This document shows, one piece after another, positions 44,235 to 53,519 of a stretch of DNA of 64,000 bases (position 1 is the stretch's first letter; each line of letters starts with the position of its first letter). A program made the translations under genes and the position numbers. This stretch comes from JBEKCD01 sp050015055. GTDB lineage: Archaea; Thermoproteota; Bathyarchaeia; Bathyarchaeales; Bathycorpusculaceae. The notes beneath the pieces are model-generated. The model was not told where the DNA came from. It saw only the letters and a program-made list of their open reading frames with translations, and searched no databases. The stretch covers positions 102,666-166,665 of the forward strand of contig JBEKCD010000004.1 of assembly GCA_050015055.1 (NCBI GenBank). Reading direction: 5' to 3'.

Positions 44235-45575
44235 CTACTCTCTCCGGATTATTCTTCCGCTTCCAGCTTTCGCCACTATCTCGCCGTCATCCATGACCAG
44301 TTGACCCGCAACGATGGTTTTAACTGGTTTTCCCTGAACCTCGCGGCCTTCGAAGGGTGAGAACCTTGCTTTTGAATGGAACTTTGACGCATCAATCTTG
44401 TATTTTCTGTTGAGATCCACGACTGTCAGGTCAGCGTCGTTTCCTTCTTTCAAACTGCCCTTGTTTTTTAGCTTGAAGATCTCCGCGGGGTTTTCAGACA
44501 TAAGTCTAACCACGTCGCCGATTGATATTCGACCGCGCCGAACTTCAGCGAGCAGAAGCGGAAGCGTCGTCTCTAAGCCGGGTATTCCGACTTTCACGTC
44601 CCAAACAGACTCTGCTTCCTTTTCTTTCAGAGTGTGCGGCGCATGATCAGAGCCTATAACGTCAACCCAACCGTTCTTGACAGCCTCCCACAAACCGTCA
44701 ACGTCACGCCTATCACGCAAAGGTGGCATAGTCAAGGCCAAGCTTCCAGCTCGTTTCAAATCTCTAACGGACAGGAACAGGTGATGAGGTGTTGCTTCAC
44801 ACGTTACCTGCAGTTCGGACTTCTTGGCTTCGATTATTTTCGTCATCCCTGCTTCTGTGCTCACGTGACAAAAATGCAGATGCATGCCAGTTTGCTTTGC
44901 AAGTTTAAGCAAACGTTCGATAGCCTTCACTTCGACGTCTTCAGAGTGTGCCTTCAAGAAAGCGTTTATGTCATTTCGACCGATGCTCTTGAACTTGTCT
45001 TCATTTCTTTTCAAAGTCCGTTCATCTTCAGCGTGAGTAGCCGTTAGAATCCCTAAGCTGCCCGCAACCTTGAAGGCCTCTACAATAGCTTGGTCGCTGT
45101 GAATGTCCAGCCCGCCGACCTGTTCAGCCATGTAAAGCTTGAAGCCAACAGCGCCCTTTCTCATAATTGCTTGGATTTCCGAATTGCCCCTTGGAAACTC
45201 AGAATAGAATCCGACGTTCACCAAAACTTTCCTTTCAGCAAGTCCCATTCTGTTTCTCAGAGTTTCAACACTCATGGTCACTGGGTTGTTGTTGGGCATG
45301 TCAAGAATTGTTGTCATCCCGCCAGCCGCTGCAGCTGCCGTGCCGCTATAGAAATCTTCCTTGTAAGCCTTTTCCTCATCTCGAAGGTGCACGTGCACGT
45401 CTATCAGACCCGGCAACACAAGGAGATTCTTCAAATCGAGCCTTACGTCTGACTTAGGCATGTTGGTTTCCCTGCCTATCTTGAGAATCTTGCCATCGTC
45501 GATTGCCACGCTGCAATCTACTATTGCCAGGTTCACGTAGGCCTTCGTGTTCACCAAGACCACGTCCGCGATCAA
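44235..45575 (-). CDS. pyrC: Dihydroorotase
   Basis: Amidohydrolase of pyrimidine synthesis, 446 aa. Metal-binding DVHVHLRDEEKAYKEDF, the lysine in GFKLYMAEQVGG expected to be carbamylated, His in THAEDE and HFCHVST, and Asp in VIGSDHAPHT. TTG start; a TTTTAACGCG element near 45617 may be its TATA region. An allantoinase or other cyclic amidase is a less likely reading. Followed by Mut7-C on the same strand. Confidence 0.9.
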   Translation of the reverse strand: MIADVVLVNTKAYVNLAIVDCSVAIDDGKILKIGRETNMPKSDVRLDLKNLLVLPGLIDVHVHLRDEEKAYKEDFYSGTAAAAAGGMTTILDMPNNNPVTMSVETLRNRMGLAERKVLVNVGFYSEFPRGNSEIQAIMRKGAVGFKLYMAEQVGGLDIHSDQAIVEAFKVAGSLGILTATHAEDERTLKRNEDKFKSIGRNDINAFLKAHSEDVEVKAIERLLKLAKQTGMHLHFCHVSTEAGMTKIIEAKKSELQVTCEATPHHLFLSVRDLKRAGSLALTMPPLRDRRDVDGLWEAVKNGWVDVIGSDHAPHTLKEKEAESVWDVKVGIPGLETTLPLLLAEVRRGRISIGDVVRLMSENPAEIFKLKNKGSLKEGNDADLTVVDLNRKYKIDASKFHSKARFSPFEGREVQGKPVKTIVAGQLVMDDGEIVAKAGSGRIIRRE

Positions 45576-45678
45576 ACTGCTATCGCCTCTCCCACCTCAA
45601 TAACGTCCAGCAACGCGTTAAAAGTTTGCTTGTCAACTGCCGTCATGTTCAATTCGTATCAGTTTGGCCACGACTCAA

Positions 45679-45705
45679 CGCGCGCGCTAAAATCAAAAAC
45701 GCGCG
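45679..45705. repeat. Two GC boxes between dihydroorotase and the XPD-like helicase
   Basis: CGCGCGCGC at 45679-45687 within AACGCGCGCGCTAA, and CGCGCG at 45700-45705. They lie in the spacer between the pyrC promoter and the helicase stop. Confidence 0.65.
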
Positions 45706-45731
45706 AAATAGATTGCGCACGGGCGAGATTT

Positions 45732-47792
45732 TCAAAGCCTGCGAGGGGAGTGCCAAAAACCCCCCATTTTTTCACTACAATCAGATGGATTTCGCACGGT
45801 TATCATCTCTTTTTGATAGTAGCTTGGAAGTTGTCGTTTGATGTGAGGCTGGGTGACGCGTTCGTCCAGCATCGCTATACATCCTCTGTCTTCTGCTGAC
45901 CTGTGAACGCGCCCACAAGCCTGAACAAGTCGCAGTATGGCAGGAGCGAAATAGGCGTAGGTTCTCCCTTTCCCCGGAAACTGCTGTTCAAGATAATCGA
46001 TGAGCGATTCTTCATAGGCATTCCATGTTGCCAAGGGTAATCCCGCAGCCACGACGCACTTGAGGATGTTTCCGGGGTAGTCCATTCCTTCACTCAGTTT
46101 GGCCCCCATTACTCCATAAAGAATGTTGCTGGACGAGCTTCTCAGCTTCTCAATCACATCATTTCTTCTCGTGTTCTGCTCTTCCATAATCGTCCTTCTA
46201 TTTGTCTTAATCAACCTTGCAACTTCATGCATCAGCCCGTAGCTCGTGAAGAAAACCGCCAAATTGCCTGGAGTAGCCCGCGCAATGGCTTCAACGTAGC
46301 TCCTCCATTTTTCAAGCATCACGTCCGTTCTCTTCTTAAACTCCGACGACACATCCTCAGCTGCCAGTATGAGCCTGTTCTCCCGCGGAAAGGGAGAGTC
46401 AAACTCTTTCAGACAAACATTGCCTGAACTAGAAAGCATCAGATCTCTGTAAACGGTTAGCGGAGACAGAAAACCGCTCATGAGAATGGTTCCTCTTGCT
46501 TCTCTCAGAACTGGATCGACAATTTCTCTTCCGTCGAGGCTTCTGACCTCCAACGCAACCCGACTATTCCGATCTCTTTCAATCAGATGCACATATTTTG
46601 ATCCAACATTGCTGAAAAAACTCTCCATGAACGTGCCGATTCGATAGTTGTAGCTCGAAATCCTCTCGGAACCAGACTCAAGCCTCTTCTTTTTTACATA
46701 TTCCCCATATTCATGAAGGAGGCCCGCAACTTCAGGACCCGACGCACCATTGTTGGCTACAAATATATCGCTGAGTTCTTGAGGGTTAAGCAACCTTAAA
46801 CCATTAGCCTTCAAATCGGATTGCACACGTTGAAAAACCTCTTTCCTGAAAACCCGCAGATGCTCTTTGACTGACCCAGACGATTCATGTTCGAAAGTCT
46901 CAGTTTCTTTTAAGGCTCTTTCGACCGTGCCCTCCGTCAACTGGTCGGAAAGCAATTCTCTGGCGAAGGTTGGCAGGTTGTGAGCCTCATCAACGATTAA
47001 GAAGACTCTGGAAAGGCCGACTCCGAAGCTCTTCAGTATCGATTCCCTAATCGCGGGATCGAAGGCGTAGTGGTACGTTCCGAGAAAAACGTTCGCCTTG
47101 GGCAGAACCCTCTTCAAGGCTTCGTAGGCGCAGAATCCTCTTCTGGACATGACCTCGACCGACTCTTCAGGCGTAAGAATTCTTCGCGCACAATCCAGAG
47201 CCAAATCCTCCGCCTCCCTTCTCCCTCTCAGAATGCTCATATAGAATTTGCAGTAGGGCTTAGCGGAAGATTCGCAGTTCTCTTTCAGTCTCTTGCATTC
47301 TTCGAAAAAGTCAAAATAGGACATATCACCCCTTGTCTTCAACGGACACATGTCTTGTTTGCTGAAGAAGGAAACGCAGTAAAGATCTCTTGAGAGTGCC
47401 CTCAGCTCCTTGAGGTATATGTGCAGTTGGCTTCTGGTTCTGAAACAGATCATCAGTCTGTTTTCTCCGAGCTCAGGCAAAATCGCAAGCAGTGATGCAA
47501 GGGATTTGCCGATTCCACAAGGGGCGCTTCCAACAAAAATCTCTCTGCTTTTGACGGCTTTTGCGGCCTCTTGAATGAACTCCCTCTGACTGTTTCGAAT
47601 CTCATAGTTTTCAGGAAGCATGCCGCTCTTCGGAATCTTGGGCTTCACACTGTAGCCACTTCTTCTGGGAAGACTCGAAGCCTTACTATTGGGCATCAAG
47701 AATGTCCCACAGTCGCTACAAAACCGATTATTCTCGTACTCTTCCGAAGAGTATATCTTACCACAGGTGCGGCAGGCATAAGTCTGAGGCAA
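45732..47792 (-). CDS. XPD/Rad3-family DNA helicase
   Basis: Superfamily 2, iron-sulfur helicase of 686 aa acting 5' to 3' in repair. An N-terminal zinc ribbon (CRTCGKIY, RFCSDCG) precedes motif I SAPCGIGKSLASLL. The 4Fe-4S cysteines are around MCPLKTRG, CKRLKENC and PYCKFYMS. The DEAH box is FLIVDEAHNL, and motif VI is LVQACGRVHRSAEDRG. TTG start. The added zinc ribbon is unlike the minimal archaeal XPD, so it may be a related helicase rather than the XPD orthologue. Confidence 0.9.
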   Translation of the reverse strand: MPQTYACRTCGKIYSSEEYENNRFCSDCGTFLMPNSKASSLPRRSGYSVKPKIPKSGMLPENYEIRNSQREFIQEAAKAVKSREIFVGSAPCGIGKSLASLLAILPELGENRLMICFRTRSQLHIYLKELRALSRDLYCVSFFSKQDMCPLKTRGDMSYFDFFEECKRLKENCESSAKPYCKFYMSILRGRREAEDLALDCARRILTPEESVEVMSRRGFCAYEALKRVLPKANVFLGTYHYAFDPAIRESILKSFGVGLSRVFLIVDEAHNLPTFARELLSDQLTEGTVERALKETETFEHESSGSVKEHLRVFRKEVFQRVQSDLKANGLRLLNPQELSDIFVANNGASGPEVAGLLHEYGEYVKKKRLESGSERISSYNYRIGTFMESFFSNVGSKYVHLIERDRNSRVALEVRSLDGREIVDPVLREARGTILMSGFLSPLTVYRDLMLSSSGNVCLKEFDSPFPRENRLILAAEDVSSEFKKRTDVMLEKWRSYVEAIARATPGNLAVFFTSYGLMHEVARLIKTNRRTIMEEQNTRRNDVIEKLRSSSSNILYGVMGAKLSEGMDYPGNILKCVVAAGLPLATWNAYEESLIDYLEQQFPGKGRTYAYFAPAILRLVQACGRVHRSAEDRGCIAMLDERVTQPHIKRQLPSYYQKEMITVRNPSDCSEKMGGFWHSPRRL

Positions 47793-47872
47793 CTATTTCA
47801 CGACAACACATACTTCAAATTGTTAACTTATACCTTGTTAGCAGCTCAGATAGCAGAATGCATGATCCATAA

Positions 47873-47905
47873 CGCGCGACTTGACGCGCGAGGGTATAGC
47901 GCGCG
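47873..47905. repeat. Three clustered GC boxes upstream of the helicase
   Basis: CGCGCG at 47873-47878, CGCGCG at 47885-47890 and GCGCGCG at 47899-47905, spaced 12 to 14 bp. The densest small cluster in the window. Confidence 0.65.
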
Positions 47906-48057
47906 TGGAAAACACCAAGAAAACTACTAGAAATCTACCTGAAGCAATTTAGCTTTTTACTAAAATTCTAGCGAGATACCCGAGAACCCCGAACGTCACC
48001 GTACGAGTGAAACCTGTCAGGATGTCGCGTAGTCCACACTTGTTTCGCAGGGTCTTC

Positions 48058-48345
48058 CTACTCTTTCGCAAGGATTATTTCCACGGTTGAAACCATTCTC
48101 GCTCTGTTTTCTCCTTCTCTCGGTGGCATTTCCTCTGTTCCTATGGAGATTTTGCTTATTTTTAGGTCTTTTAGGAAGCGTCTTCTGGTTATTTCAGCCG
48201 CGTCAACAGCTGTGGCAATTGCTCGGCCTCTGGCCTTCAAGGTTATTTCTTTAGCATTGCTCGCGGATAGGCTTGTAATAATCGCCATAACATAGTCCAT
48301 TGGTGTTTTGCTTCCTATGAAAACGATTCCCGATTTTTCCGACAT
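48058..48345 (-). CDS. albA: Alba, DNA/RNA-binding chromatin protein
   Basis: Dimeric nucleic-acid-binding protein of 95 aa: VFIGSKTPMDYVMAIITSLS, then EITLKARGRAIATAVDAAEI and KISIGTEEMPPREG, standard Alba order. The usual N-terminal lysine pair that is acetylated in Sulfolobus is replaced here by GSKTP. ATG start. A TATA-like element (TTTATAAG) near 48441 could serve it with a long leader. Confidence 0.94.
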   Translation of the reverse strand: MSEKSGIVFIGSKTPMDYVMAIITSLSASNAKEITLKARGRAIATAVDAAEITRRRFLKDLKISKISIGTEEMPPREGENRARMVSTVEIILAKE

Positions 48346-48488
48346 TTTCCATCACTCTTTTCATCATAGATTGTAACGTTGCCGTGTTCTTCTCGTCCTT
48401 CAACAACAAAACGCTACTGCCCTATACTACGCATACTTCCTTATAAACCAATTAAACAAAAGAGAACCGTGAGAATATTTTCGCACTT

Positions 48489-48632
48489 TTGGGTGAGGAG
48501 ATAGCCTTCCAGTGGGGCTGGGTAAAATCTCAAGCTGAAGAGAAGCGCGCGCTTCTGATGAACCATTTTGGCGACAGCCTGCAACTTATGAACCGAATGA
48601 CAACCCAAATTGAAAGTTTACGACCGAAATAG
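48489..48632 (+). CDS. Possible small helical protein
   Basis: A 47-codon frame, TTG start, reading EEIAFQWGWVKSQAEEKRAL and ending in SLRPK. A TATA-like CTTATAAACC lies about 45 bp upstream. The frame contains the 16-bp palindrome AGAAGCGCGCGCTTCT (48541-48556), and a second GC box follows two bases after its stop. Weak ribosome site; not recognised. Confidence 0.35.
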   Translation: MGEEIAFQWGWVKSQAEEKRALLMNHFGDSLQLMNRMTTQIESLRPK

Positions 48633-48843
48633 CAGCGCGCGAAAGTTCTACTGCATCATCGAAAGCGCCAGTCAAACCGACATAGATCTGACCGCCTCAC
48701 TACACGTCAAAAAACCTAACGCCAACTCAGCCTCTTCCCACGTCTACAGCGCAGAATAAGTAAACGTTAATAGAGAAAGATAAAACCAAAAAACACAACT
48801 GAAACCCACCTAAAGGAAGATCTGAGCATTGCAGAGGGCTAAA

Positions 48844-49157
48844 ATGAACGATCCCTCCATTGAAACAGACAAGAAGATCTGCGGCGGCTTTCCAGTGATA
48901 AAGGGAACCAGAACGAGAAACGCCAACGTAGAATTGAATACGAATACATCAACCCAATACCCGGCGAAATAATCAGCGCACATCCCAACCTTAAGCTGGG
49001 ACAAGTACACGACGCCATATCCTACTACTACGAAAACCAAAGCAAGCTGGACGAAGAGATAGACAGGACGAGCAATTCATCCAAGAACTTTCGAAGATCC
49101 CAGGAACGAATGGAAATTAACCAAAAACATCCAAACAAAACGCGCGAAGAAAAGTAG
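48844..49157 (+). pseudogene. Frameshifted DUF433 antitoxin-like gene
   Basis: ATG 48844 opens MNDPSIETDKKICGGFPVIK-GTRTR, the DUF433 start, but the frame ends early at a TAA near 48970. Another frame continues with EYINPIPGEIISAHPNLKLG and the family end ISYYYENQSKLDEEID until TAG 49155. A single indel near 48925-48940 separates the halves. DUF433 proteins are HTH antitoxins usually paired with a PIN toxin; here it sits just before a vapBC remnant. Confidence 0.75.
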
Positions 49158-49216
49158 CACCGAAATGCAAGAAAGTATAGATAAAAGTAATACAAGTTTA
49201 CTAAGTGGTAACCAAA

Positions 49217-49468
49217 ATGCCCATAAAGAGCGTTGGCCCAAAAGGACAAGTTGTGATTCCTAAACGCATAAGAAATGCCCTAGGCCTAAAGCCAGGTGTC
49301 GACGTGACCATAGAACTCAGAGGAGATGAAATAGTGATAAGCAAACCAAAAATTGAAGGCAGCTACACCGAGTACTATATTTCCACGCAGTCTGCAAAGC
49401 TAAAGGAGTCGGTGGATATCAAAAAGATGATAACCGAAGAGGTAACCCAGAGACATGCCCTACATTGA
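49217..49468 (+). CDS. VapB-type AbrB-family antitoxin
   Basis: Swapped-hairpin DNA-binding protein of 83 aa: KSVGPKGQVVIPKRIRNALG and a C-terminal toxin-binding tail. ATG 49217 is the family start; the GTG at 49205 is less likely. It overlaps the toxin gene by 14 bp, the usual coupled arrangement. The antitoxin frame is intact although the toxin is broken. Confidence 0.85.
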   Translation: MPIKSVGPKGQVVIPKRIRNALGLKPGVDVTIELRGDEIVISKPKIEGSYTEYYISTQSAKLKESVDIKKMITEEVTQRHALH

Positions 49469-49864
49469 TTCCAGCGTGTCTATATACCCCGCGATATACC
49501 GAACAGAATCGCAACAAAAGGCAAAAAAGCCAAAGAAATACTCCTAAAGATAGAAAAACGAGAGATATCAGCACACACGTCAACGCTGACATGGGATGAA
49601 GTCGTATGGGTTGTCGGCAAGCTATTAAGCAGAGATGACGGAATAAACCAGGGCAAAAAACTACTCGGCTTCCCAAACCTGGAATTCATAAACGTAGACG
49701 AAGGAATACTGACCCTAGCTCAAAACCTATTAAACAAATAGAGGCTCAGCCCGCGCGATTCCATACACGCGGCCTCGGCAGTCAGTAGAAAGATAAAAGC
49801 AGTTATCAGCGACGACAAAGACTTTGACCAAGTCAAAGAAATAACTAGAGCTCCGCTAGCATAA
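49455..49864 (+). pseudogene. Decayed VapC-type PIN-domain toxin
   Basis: Begins MPYIDSSVSIYPAIY (PIN Asp at residue 4), then loses frame in the A-rich tract near 49515. The next frame restores KEILLKIEKREISAHTSTLT, a helical middle, an in-frame TAG at 49739-49741, then RDSIHAASAV and ISDDKDFDQV (the remaining PIN acids) to TAA 49862. Two independent lesions mark a dead ribonuclease toxin. A GC box (49752-49757) lies just after the nonsense codon. Confidence 0.85.
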
Positions 49865-50142
49865 CACCCACGCGCGCTTCCCTCCAGTGTCAGAGTCGCC
49901 ATCAAACAAAGGTTTCTCCCAGCAAACTGTTCAGACTTGCCTACCTAAAACGGCACACCCAGACACAACAAATCAGATTTGCTCCGATGGAGGGGCCTAC
50001 ACCCATTGCACGCACACACCAACTACAGAACGACGTTGCCATACCAGAAAACTCGACACGAAACATGACCCCTTGCAAAATCATTTAGGTCATATCGGGG
50101 ACCCGAGGTAGGCCGTGAGAGCGCAAGCAATTCTAGGGTGGT
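49865..50142. other. Non-coding spacer with a GC box
   Basis: CGCGCGC at 49871-49877 is followed by a stretch (TCCAGTGTCAGAGTCGCCAT) that partly resembles the sequence after the GC box at 62053. A short palindrome CAAATCAGATTTG lies near 49969. I see no supported gene. Confidence 0.4.
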
Positions 50143-51051
50143 TTATACGATTATTTTGAAGAAGTCTCTTTCCGTTATCATGCCCACAAGCTTCTCATTC
50201 TTCACGACAGGCATGGCGCCTATGTTCTTCTCCCGCATAACCTTCGCCGCCTGCCCCACATCCACATCTGGCTCAATCGTCGTCACCGCCTTTGAAGCTA
50301 TCTCCAAAGCAGGATTATTCAACACTTGGATAATCGTTCCAGATCGCAAATACGCAAAGGCCTCCCCACACCCGAAGAACCGAATAATATCCATAGCCGT
50401 AATTATGCCCACAACCTTCCCATCTGACACAATCGGCAGCCTCCTGAAACCCTCCGTGGTCATCGTCTTCTCCGCCTCGAAAATCGTCGTCTTCGGCAAA
50501 GCGGTTATCACTTTCTCCGACATAAGCTGAGAGACTTTCACCCCGCTGGTTCTGTCAGCGAAAAGGTTTGCAATGTCCCTCTCAGTGACTATCGCCTTCA
50601 CGCTGCCTTTTTCGTCGACAACGGGCAACCCGCCCAGGTTCGACTCCTTCATCTTTCCTATCGCTTCACTTATCTTCGCAGACGTATTCACCGACACAAC
50701 GTTCTGCGTCATCACCAGCTTTATCGGCTCATTAATCGCCTTGAAAAAGTTCCCATCAAACCTCTGCCGAACCATCTCAAACTTCTCGCCCCCGCCCAAA
50801 TAGTCAACCACGTCCGTAGCAGTCACTATCCCTTCCAGATGCTTGGTTCCAGCGTTGACGATGGGTAACCGACGAAAACCCTTGTCCGCCATCAAGTGGA
50901 TGGCATCGTATATCGGCGTGGTCGGAGCCACCATGACAACTGGACTCTTCGCCACGGTCAAGATTTCGCCGTCACGCTTCTTTGCCCCGTGAACCTTCAA
51001 GTCAACGGGACCCCTTCCCCTGATTCTTCTCCTGAAACCTTCTTTGCTCAA
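50143..51051 (-). CDS. Four-CBS-domain protein
   Basis: Protein of 302 aa made of four CBS modules (ADKGFRRLPIVNAGTKHLEG, KESNLGGLPVVDEKGSVKAI, MTTEGFRRLPIVSDGKVVGI and MREKNIGAMPVVKNEKLVGM), with a basic N-terminus (GFRRRIRGRG). CBS pairs bind adenine nucleotides or SAM and sense energy state. No catalytic domain is attached. TTG start. Third of three CBS genes in one operon. Confidence 0.9.
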   Translation of the reverse strand: MSKEGFRRRIRGRGPVDLKVHGAKKRDGEILTVAKSPVVMVAPTTPIYDAIHLMADKGFRRLPIVNAGTKHLEGIVTATDVVDYLGGGEKFEMVRQRFDGNFFKAINEPIKLVMTQNVVSVNTSAKISEAIGKMKESNLGGLPVVDEKGSVKAIVTERDIANLFADRTSGVKVSQLMSEKVITALPKTTIFEAEKTMTTEGFRRLPIVSDGKVVGIITAMDIIRFFGCGEAFAYLRSGTIIQVLNNPALEIASKAVTTIEPDVDVGQAAKVMREKNIGAMPVVKNEKLVGMITERDFFKIIV

Positions 51052-51061
51052 CTGCTTTCCC

Positions 51062-51856
51062 TCACTTCACGGTCAGCCTAACAATGTCTTCGCGGTCAAC
51101 TATGCCGATGAGCCTGCCGCCTTTGTCCTTAACCGGAACCCTGCCTATGTCCTTTGAAACCATGACCTTGGCAACTCTTATCGCCTTTACCGAAGGCTCC
51201 ACGGCCACGACCTCCGTCTTCATCACAGAAGAGATTTTGGGCGAACCACGAATCTTTTGAGACTCAAACGTCGGCAGAAAGGCGCCGCTCTGCAGCAGAT
51301 CCTTATGCGTCACAATGCCCACAAGTTTACCGTTCTTAACCACGGGAAGGCCGGCGAAACGCCTCTCCTGCATCAGACGCCAAATGTGTTCAACCTCGTC
51401 ATCCGGCGAACACGTTACGACGTCCTTAGTCATTATTTCCGAGACGTCTTTCGCGAATTTTTCTGGGTTTGTTTCGATTTGCTGTTCTATGAACGTTTCC
51501 AGTCCTAGGACTCCTTGGTAGGTTCCGTCTTGAGGCGACGTGACGACTGGCGCGCACCATACGTCCACTTTGAGCATGGTCTTAACGGTTGACGTCACGT
51601 CATCGTCGACCGTTGCAACGTGCTTTGCAGGGGTCATTATACCCTTGACAAGAATCGAAGATTTGGATGACGATATGGTCATAACGTCGCGTCTGGACAG
51701 TTTTCCTAGAAGCTTTTTGTTCCCGTCCGTTACGGGCAGAATCCTGAGGTTGAAGTCCCGTATCATTGCACGGGCTTTTGTGGCGAGCTCATCCGAGTAA
51801 ATGGAAGGGTGTTTTCCATCCATGATTTCTTTGACACGCAAGCGAGCCCCTCTCAC
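51062..51856 (-). CDS. CBS-domain protein
   Basis: Protein of 264 aa with four CBS motifs (MIRDFNLRILPVTDGNKKLL, VDVWCAPVVTSPQDG, MQERRFAGLPVVKNGKLVGI and MVSKDIGRVPVKDKGGRLIG). GTG start overlaps the stop of the upstream CBS-zinc-ribbon gene as GTGA. Likely a nucleotide-sensing partner of its neighbours. Confidence 0.9.
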   Translation of the reverse strand: MRGARLRVKEIMDGKHPSIYSDELATKARAMIRDFNLRILPVTDGNKKLLGKLSRRDVMTISSSKSSILVKGIMTPAKHVATVDDDVTSTVKTMLKVDVWCAPVVTSPQDGTYQGVLGLETFIEQQIETNPEKFAKDVSEIMTKDVVTCSPDDEVEHIWRLMQERRFAGLPVVKNGKLVGIVTHKDLLQSGAFLPTFESQKIRGSPKISSVMKTEVVAVEPSVKAIRVAKVMVSKDIGRVPVKDKGGRLIGIVDREDIVRLTVK

Positions 51857-52440
51857 TCTTCGGTTTCTTCCAGTTCAACCCTGCAGTCTTCACAATGGTA
51901 TTCTCCGTTGACTTCTGTCAGGGTGTCAGACCAGACGCCGCAGTGGTCGCAGTACCCTGCCAGCGGGGCCGGTTCTTCGTGTTCCTCTTCAGCCATGTTT
52001 GCGCCTTCAATCATGGCTTTTTCCTGGATTATTTCGAGGAGTTCAGGCATGACGCCAAGGACGTCTTTGCTCGAGATTATGCCGACGAGCCCTCCCTTGT
52101 ACACGACGCCCAGCCTTCTTATGTTCAACCTGCTCATCCTTCTGGCAGTCTCCGTGATCGTCGCGTCCGGCTCTATCGTGATAAGCGGCGAGGTCATGAC
52201 TTCTTCGGCTTTAAGCGTGTCTGGTTTGGCGTTCTTGGCCAGCACTCTCAGGACGAGGTCTCTTTCGGTTATTACGCCGATTGGTTTTTCCTCTTTAGTC
52301 GTCACTATTATGCAGCCCACATCGTGCTTGTTCATAAGCTCCGCAACACGGTTCGCCGGTGCGTTTTCCTCCACAGTAATGACTGGGCTACTCATGACAT
52401 CCTTGACCAGCATCTTAGGCCTTAACCCCAGATCAGACAT
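51853..52440 (-). CDS. CBS-domain protein with C-terminal zinc ribbon
   Basis: Protein of 195 aa: two CBS modules (MNKHDVGCIIVTTKEEKPIG and MSRLNIRRLGVVYKGGLVGI) followed by a zinc ribbon CDHCGVWSD...CEDC and an acidic end. Such fusions are common in archaea and may act as energy-responsive regulators. ATG 52440 is chosen over GTG 52458 because GGTGTGG precedes it at good spacing. First gene of the CBS operon; TATA-like TCTTAAATTAC near 52510. Confidence 0.88.
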   Translation of the reverse strand: MSDLGLRPKMLVKDVMSSPVITVEENAPANRVAELMNKHDVGCIIVTTKEEKPIGVITERDLVLRVLAKNAKPDTLKAEEVMTSPLITIEPDATITETARRMSRLNIRRLGVVYKGGLVGIISSKDVLGVMPELLEIIQEKAMIEGANMAEEEHEEPAPLAGYCDHCGVWSDTLTEVNGEYHCEDCRVELEETEE

Positions 52441-52570
52441 TTTGTTCAGCCACACCAACTCGTGCTTCGAAACGCTTCTACTTTACTCAACTGAAAAGAT
52501 ATGCTGTAATTTAAGACTTGCTAACGCAGGATAAGGAACCGATTGAAACCCTTTTTGCCATGCGCCAAGT

Positions 52571-52578
52571 CTTATATG
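52571..52578 (+). promoter_or_regulatory. TATA box of the DUF4438 gene
   Basis: CTTATATG about 49 bp before ATG 52620. It lies inside the longer open frame that begins at 52518, so that longer start is excluded. Confidence 0.55.
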
Positions 52579-52619
52579 CCTCCACCTATAGAAACAGTTC
52601 CCCAAAGAGAGGAATGCTC

Positions 52620-53519
52620 ATGCTGAGGACTAACGTTGACAAGTTGGTGAGGCTTTCTGTGTTCGGAGAGGCCGTCAGCCCAGTTTTCGGGAGAGGCGTT
52701 TACAGGATTTCAGCGCAAGGCAACCCTATGGTTTTGCCCGGCGTGGGCGGCATCACTTACAATGTCAGAGTTGGCGATCTAGCCTGCGGGTGGGAGGCTG
52801 ATCACGTGGAGCCAGGCGTGAGTGTCGAGAACAAGGAGAATGACGTGCGGTTTGGGCAGGGTGCGAACGTCGCGTTCAACGTACTTTCATGCGTCGGAAA
52901 CGAGGCTGTCGTGGTTACTGGCGAGGCAAAGGGCGCGAAGGGCGTTGTCACGGGCAAACACGGCGGAATAGAGCACGTTCTGGTAGACGTTCAGCCCGAG
53001 GTCATGGAGAAGCTCATGCTCGGCGACAAGTTCCTAGTGAAAGCCTTCGGCGTGGGCTTGAAGCTTCTGGATTGTCCAGACATAATCGTCATGAACATAG
53101 ACCCGCGATTTCTTGAAGCGCTCAATCCAAAGGCGAAGGGTGACAAGCTGGAGGTACCCGTGACACATGTGGTTCCCGCGGCCATCATGGGTTCAGGACT
53201 CGGCTCAGACAACACGTATTCTGGAGATTATGACATCCAACTCTTCGACGAGAAAGCGAGAAAACAATACAAACTTGACAGCCTGAGGCTCGGCGACCTA
53301 GTCGCGATAACCGACGCGGACCACTCATTCGGAAGGATTTACAGGCAGGGCGCGATATCAGTAGGCATCGTCGTGCACACGAACTGCGTGTCAGCAGGCC
53401 ACGGGCCGGGAGTAACAACTCTGTTCACATCTCGCACTGGAAAAATCACCCCGAAGATAGACGCGAAAGCAAACATTGCGACCATCCTGAAGCTGAGAAA
53501 CACCAAGCCAAAGCGTTGA
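52620..53519 (+). CDS. DUF4438 protein
   Basis: Protein of 299 aa of the DUF4438 family: KLVRLSVFGEAVSPVFGRGV, GQGANVAFNVLSCVGNEAVV, VTGKHGGIEHVLVDV, DNTYSGDYDIQ and the C-terminal VGIVVHTNCVSAGHGPGVTT with a conserved Cys and His. Function is unknown; the His/Cys-rich end suggests an enzyme. ATG 52620 lies 7 bp after AGAGG. Confidence 0.85.
   Translation: MLRTNVDKLVRLSVFGEAVSPVFGRGVYRISAQGNPMVLPGVGGITYNVRVGDLACGWEADHVEPGVSVENKENDVRFGQGANVAFNVLSCVGNEAVVVTGEAKGAKGVVTGKHGGIEHVLVDVQPEVMEKLMLGDKFLVKAFGVGLKLLDCPDIIVMNIDPRFLEALNPKAKGDKLEVPVTHVVPAAIMGSGLGSDNTYSGDYDIQLFDEKARKQYKLDSLRLGDLVAITDADHSFGRIYRQGAISVGIVVHTNCVSAGHGPGVTTLFTSRTGKITPKIDAKANIATILKLRNTKPKR

Noticed and set aside
47873..47905. CRISPR array from regularly spaced GC boxes
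   Set aside because: The repeats are only 6-7 bp with 5-9 bp between them, far too short for CRISPR repeats and spacers.
49739..49741. In-frame TAG in vapC as a pyrrolysine codon
   Set aside because: An independent frameshift earlier in the same gene makes decay the simpler explanation, and no pyl genes are in view.
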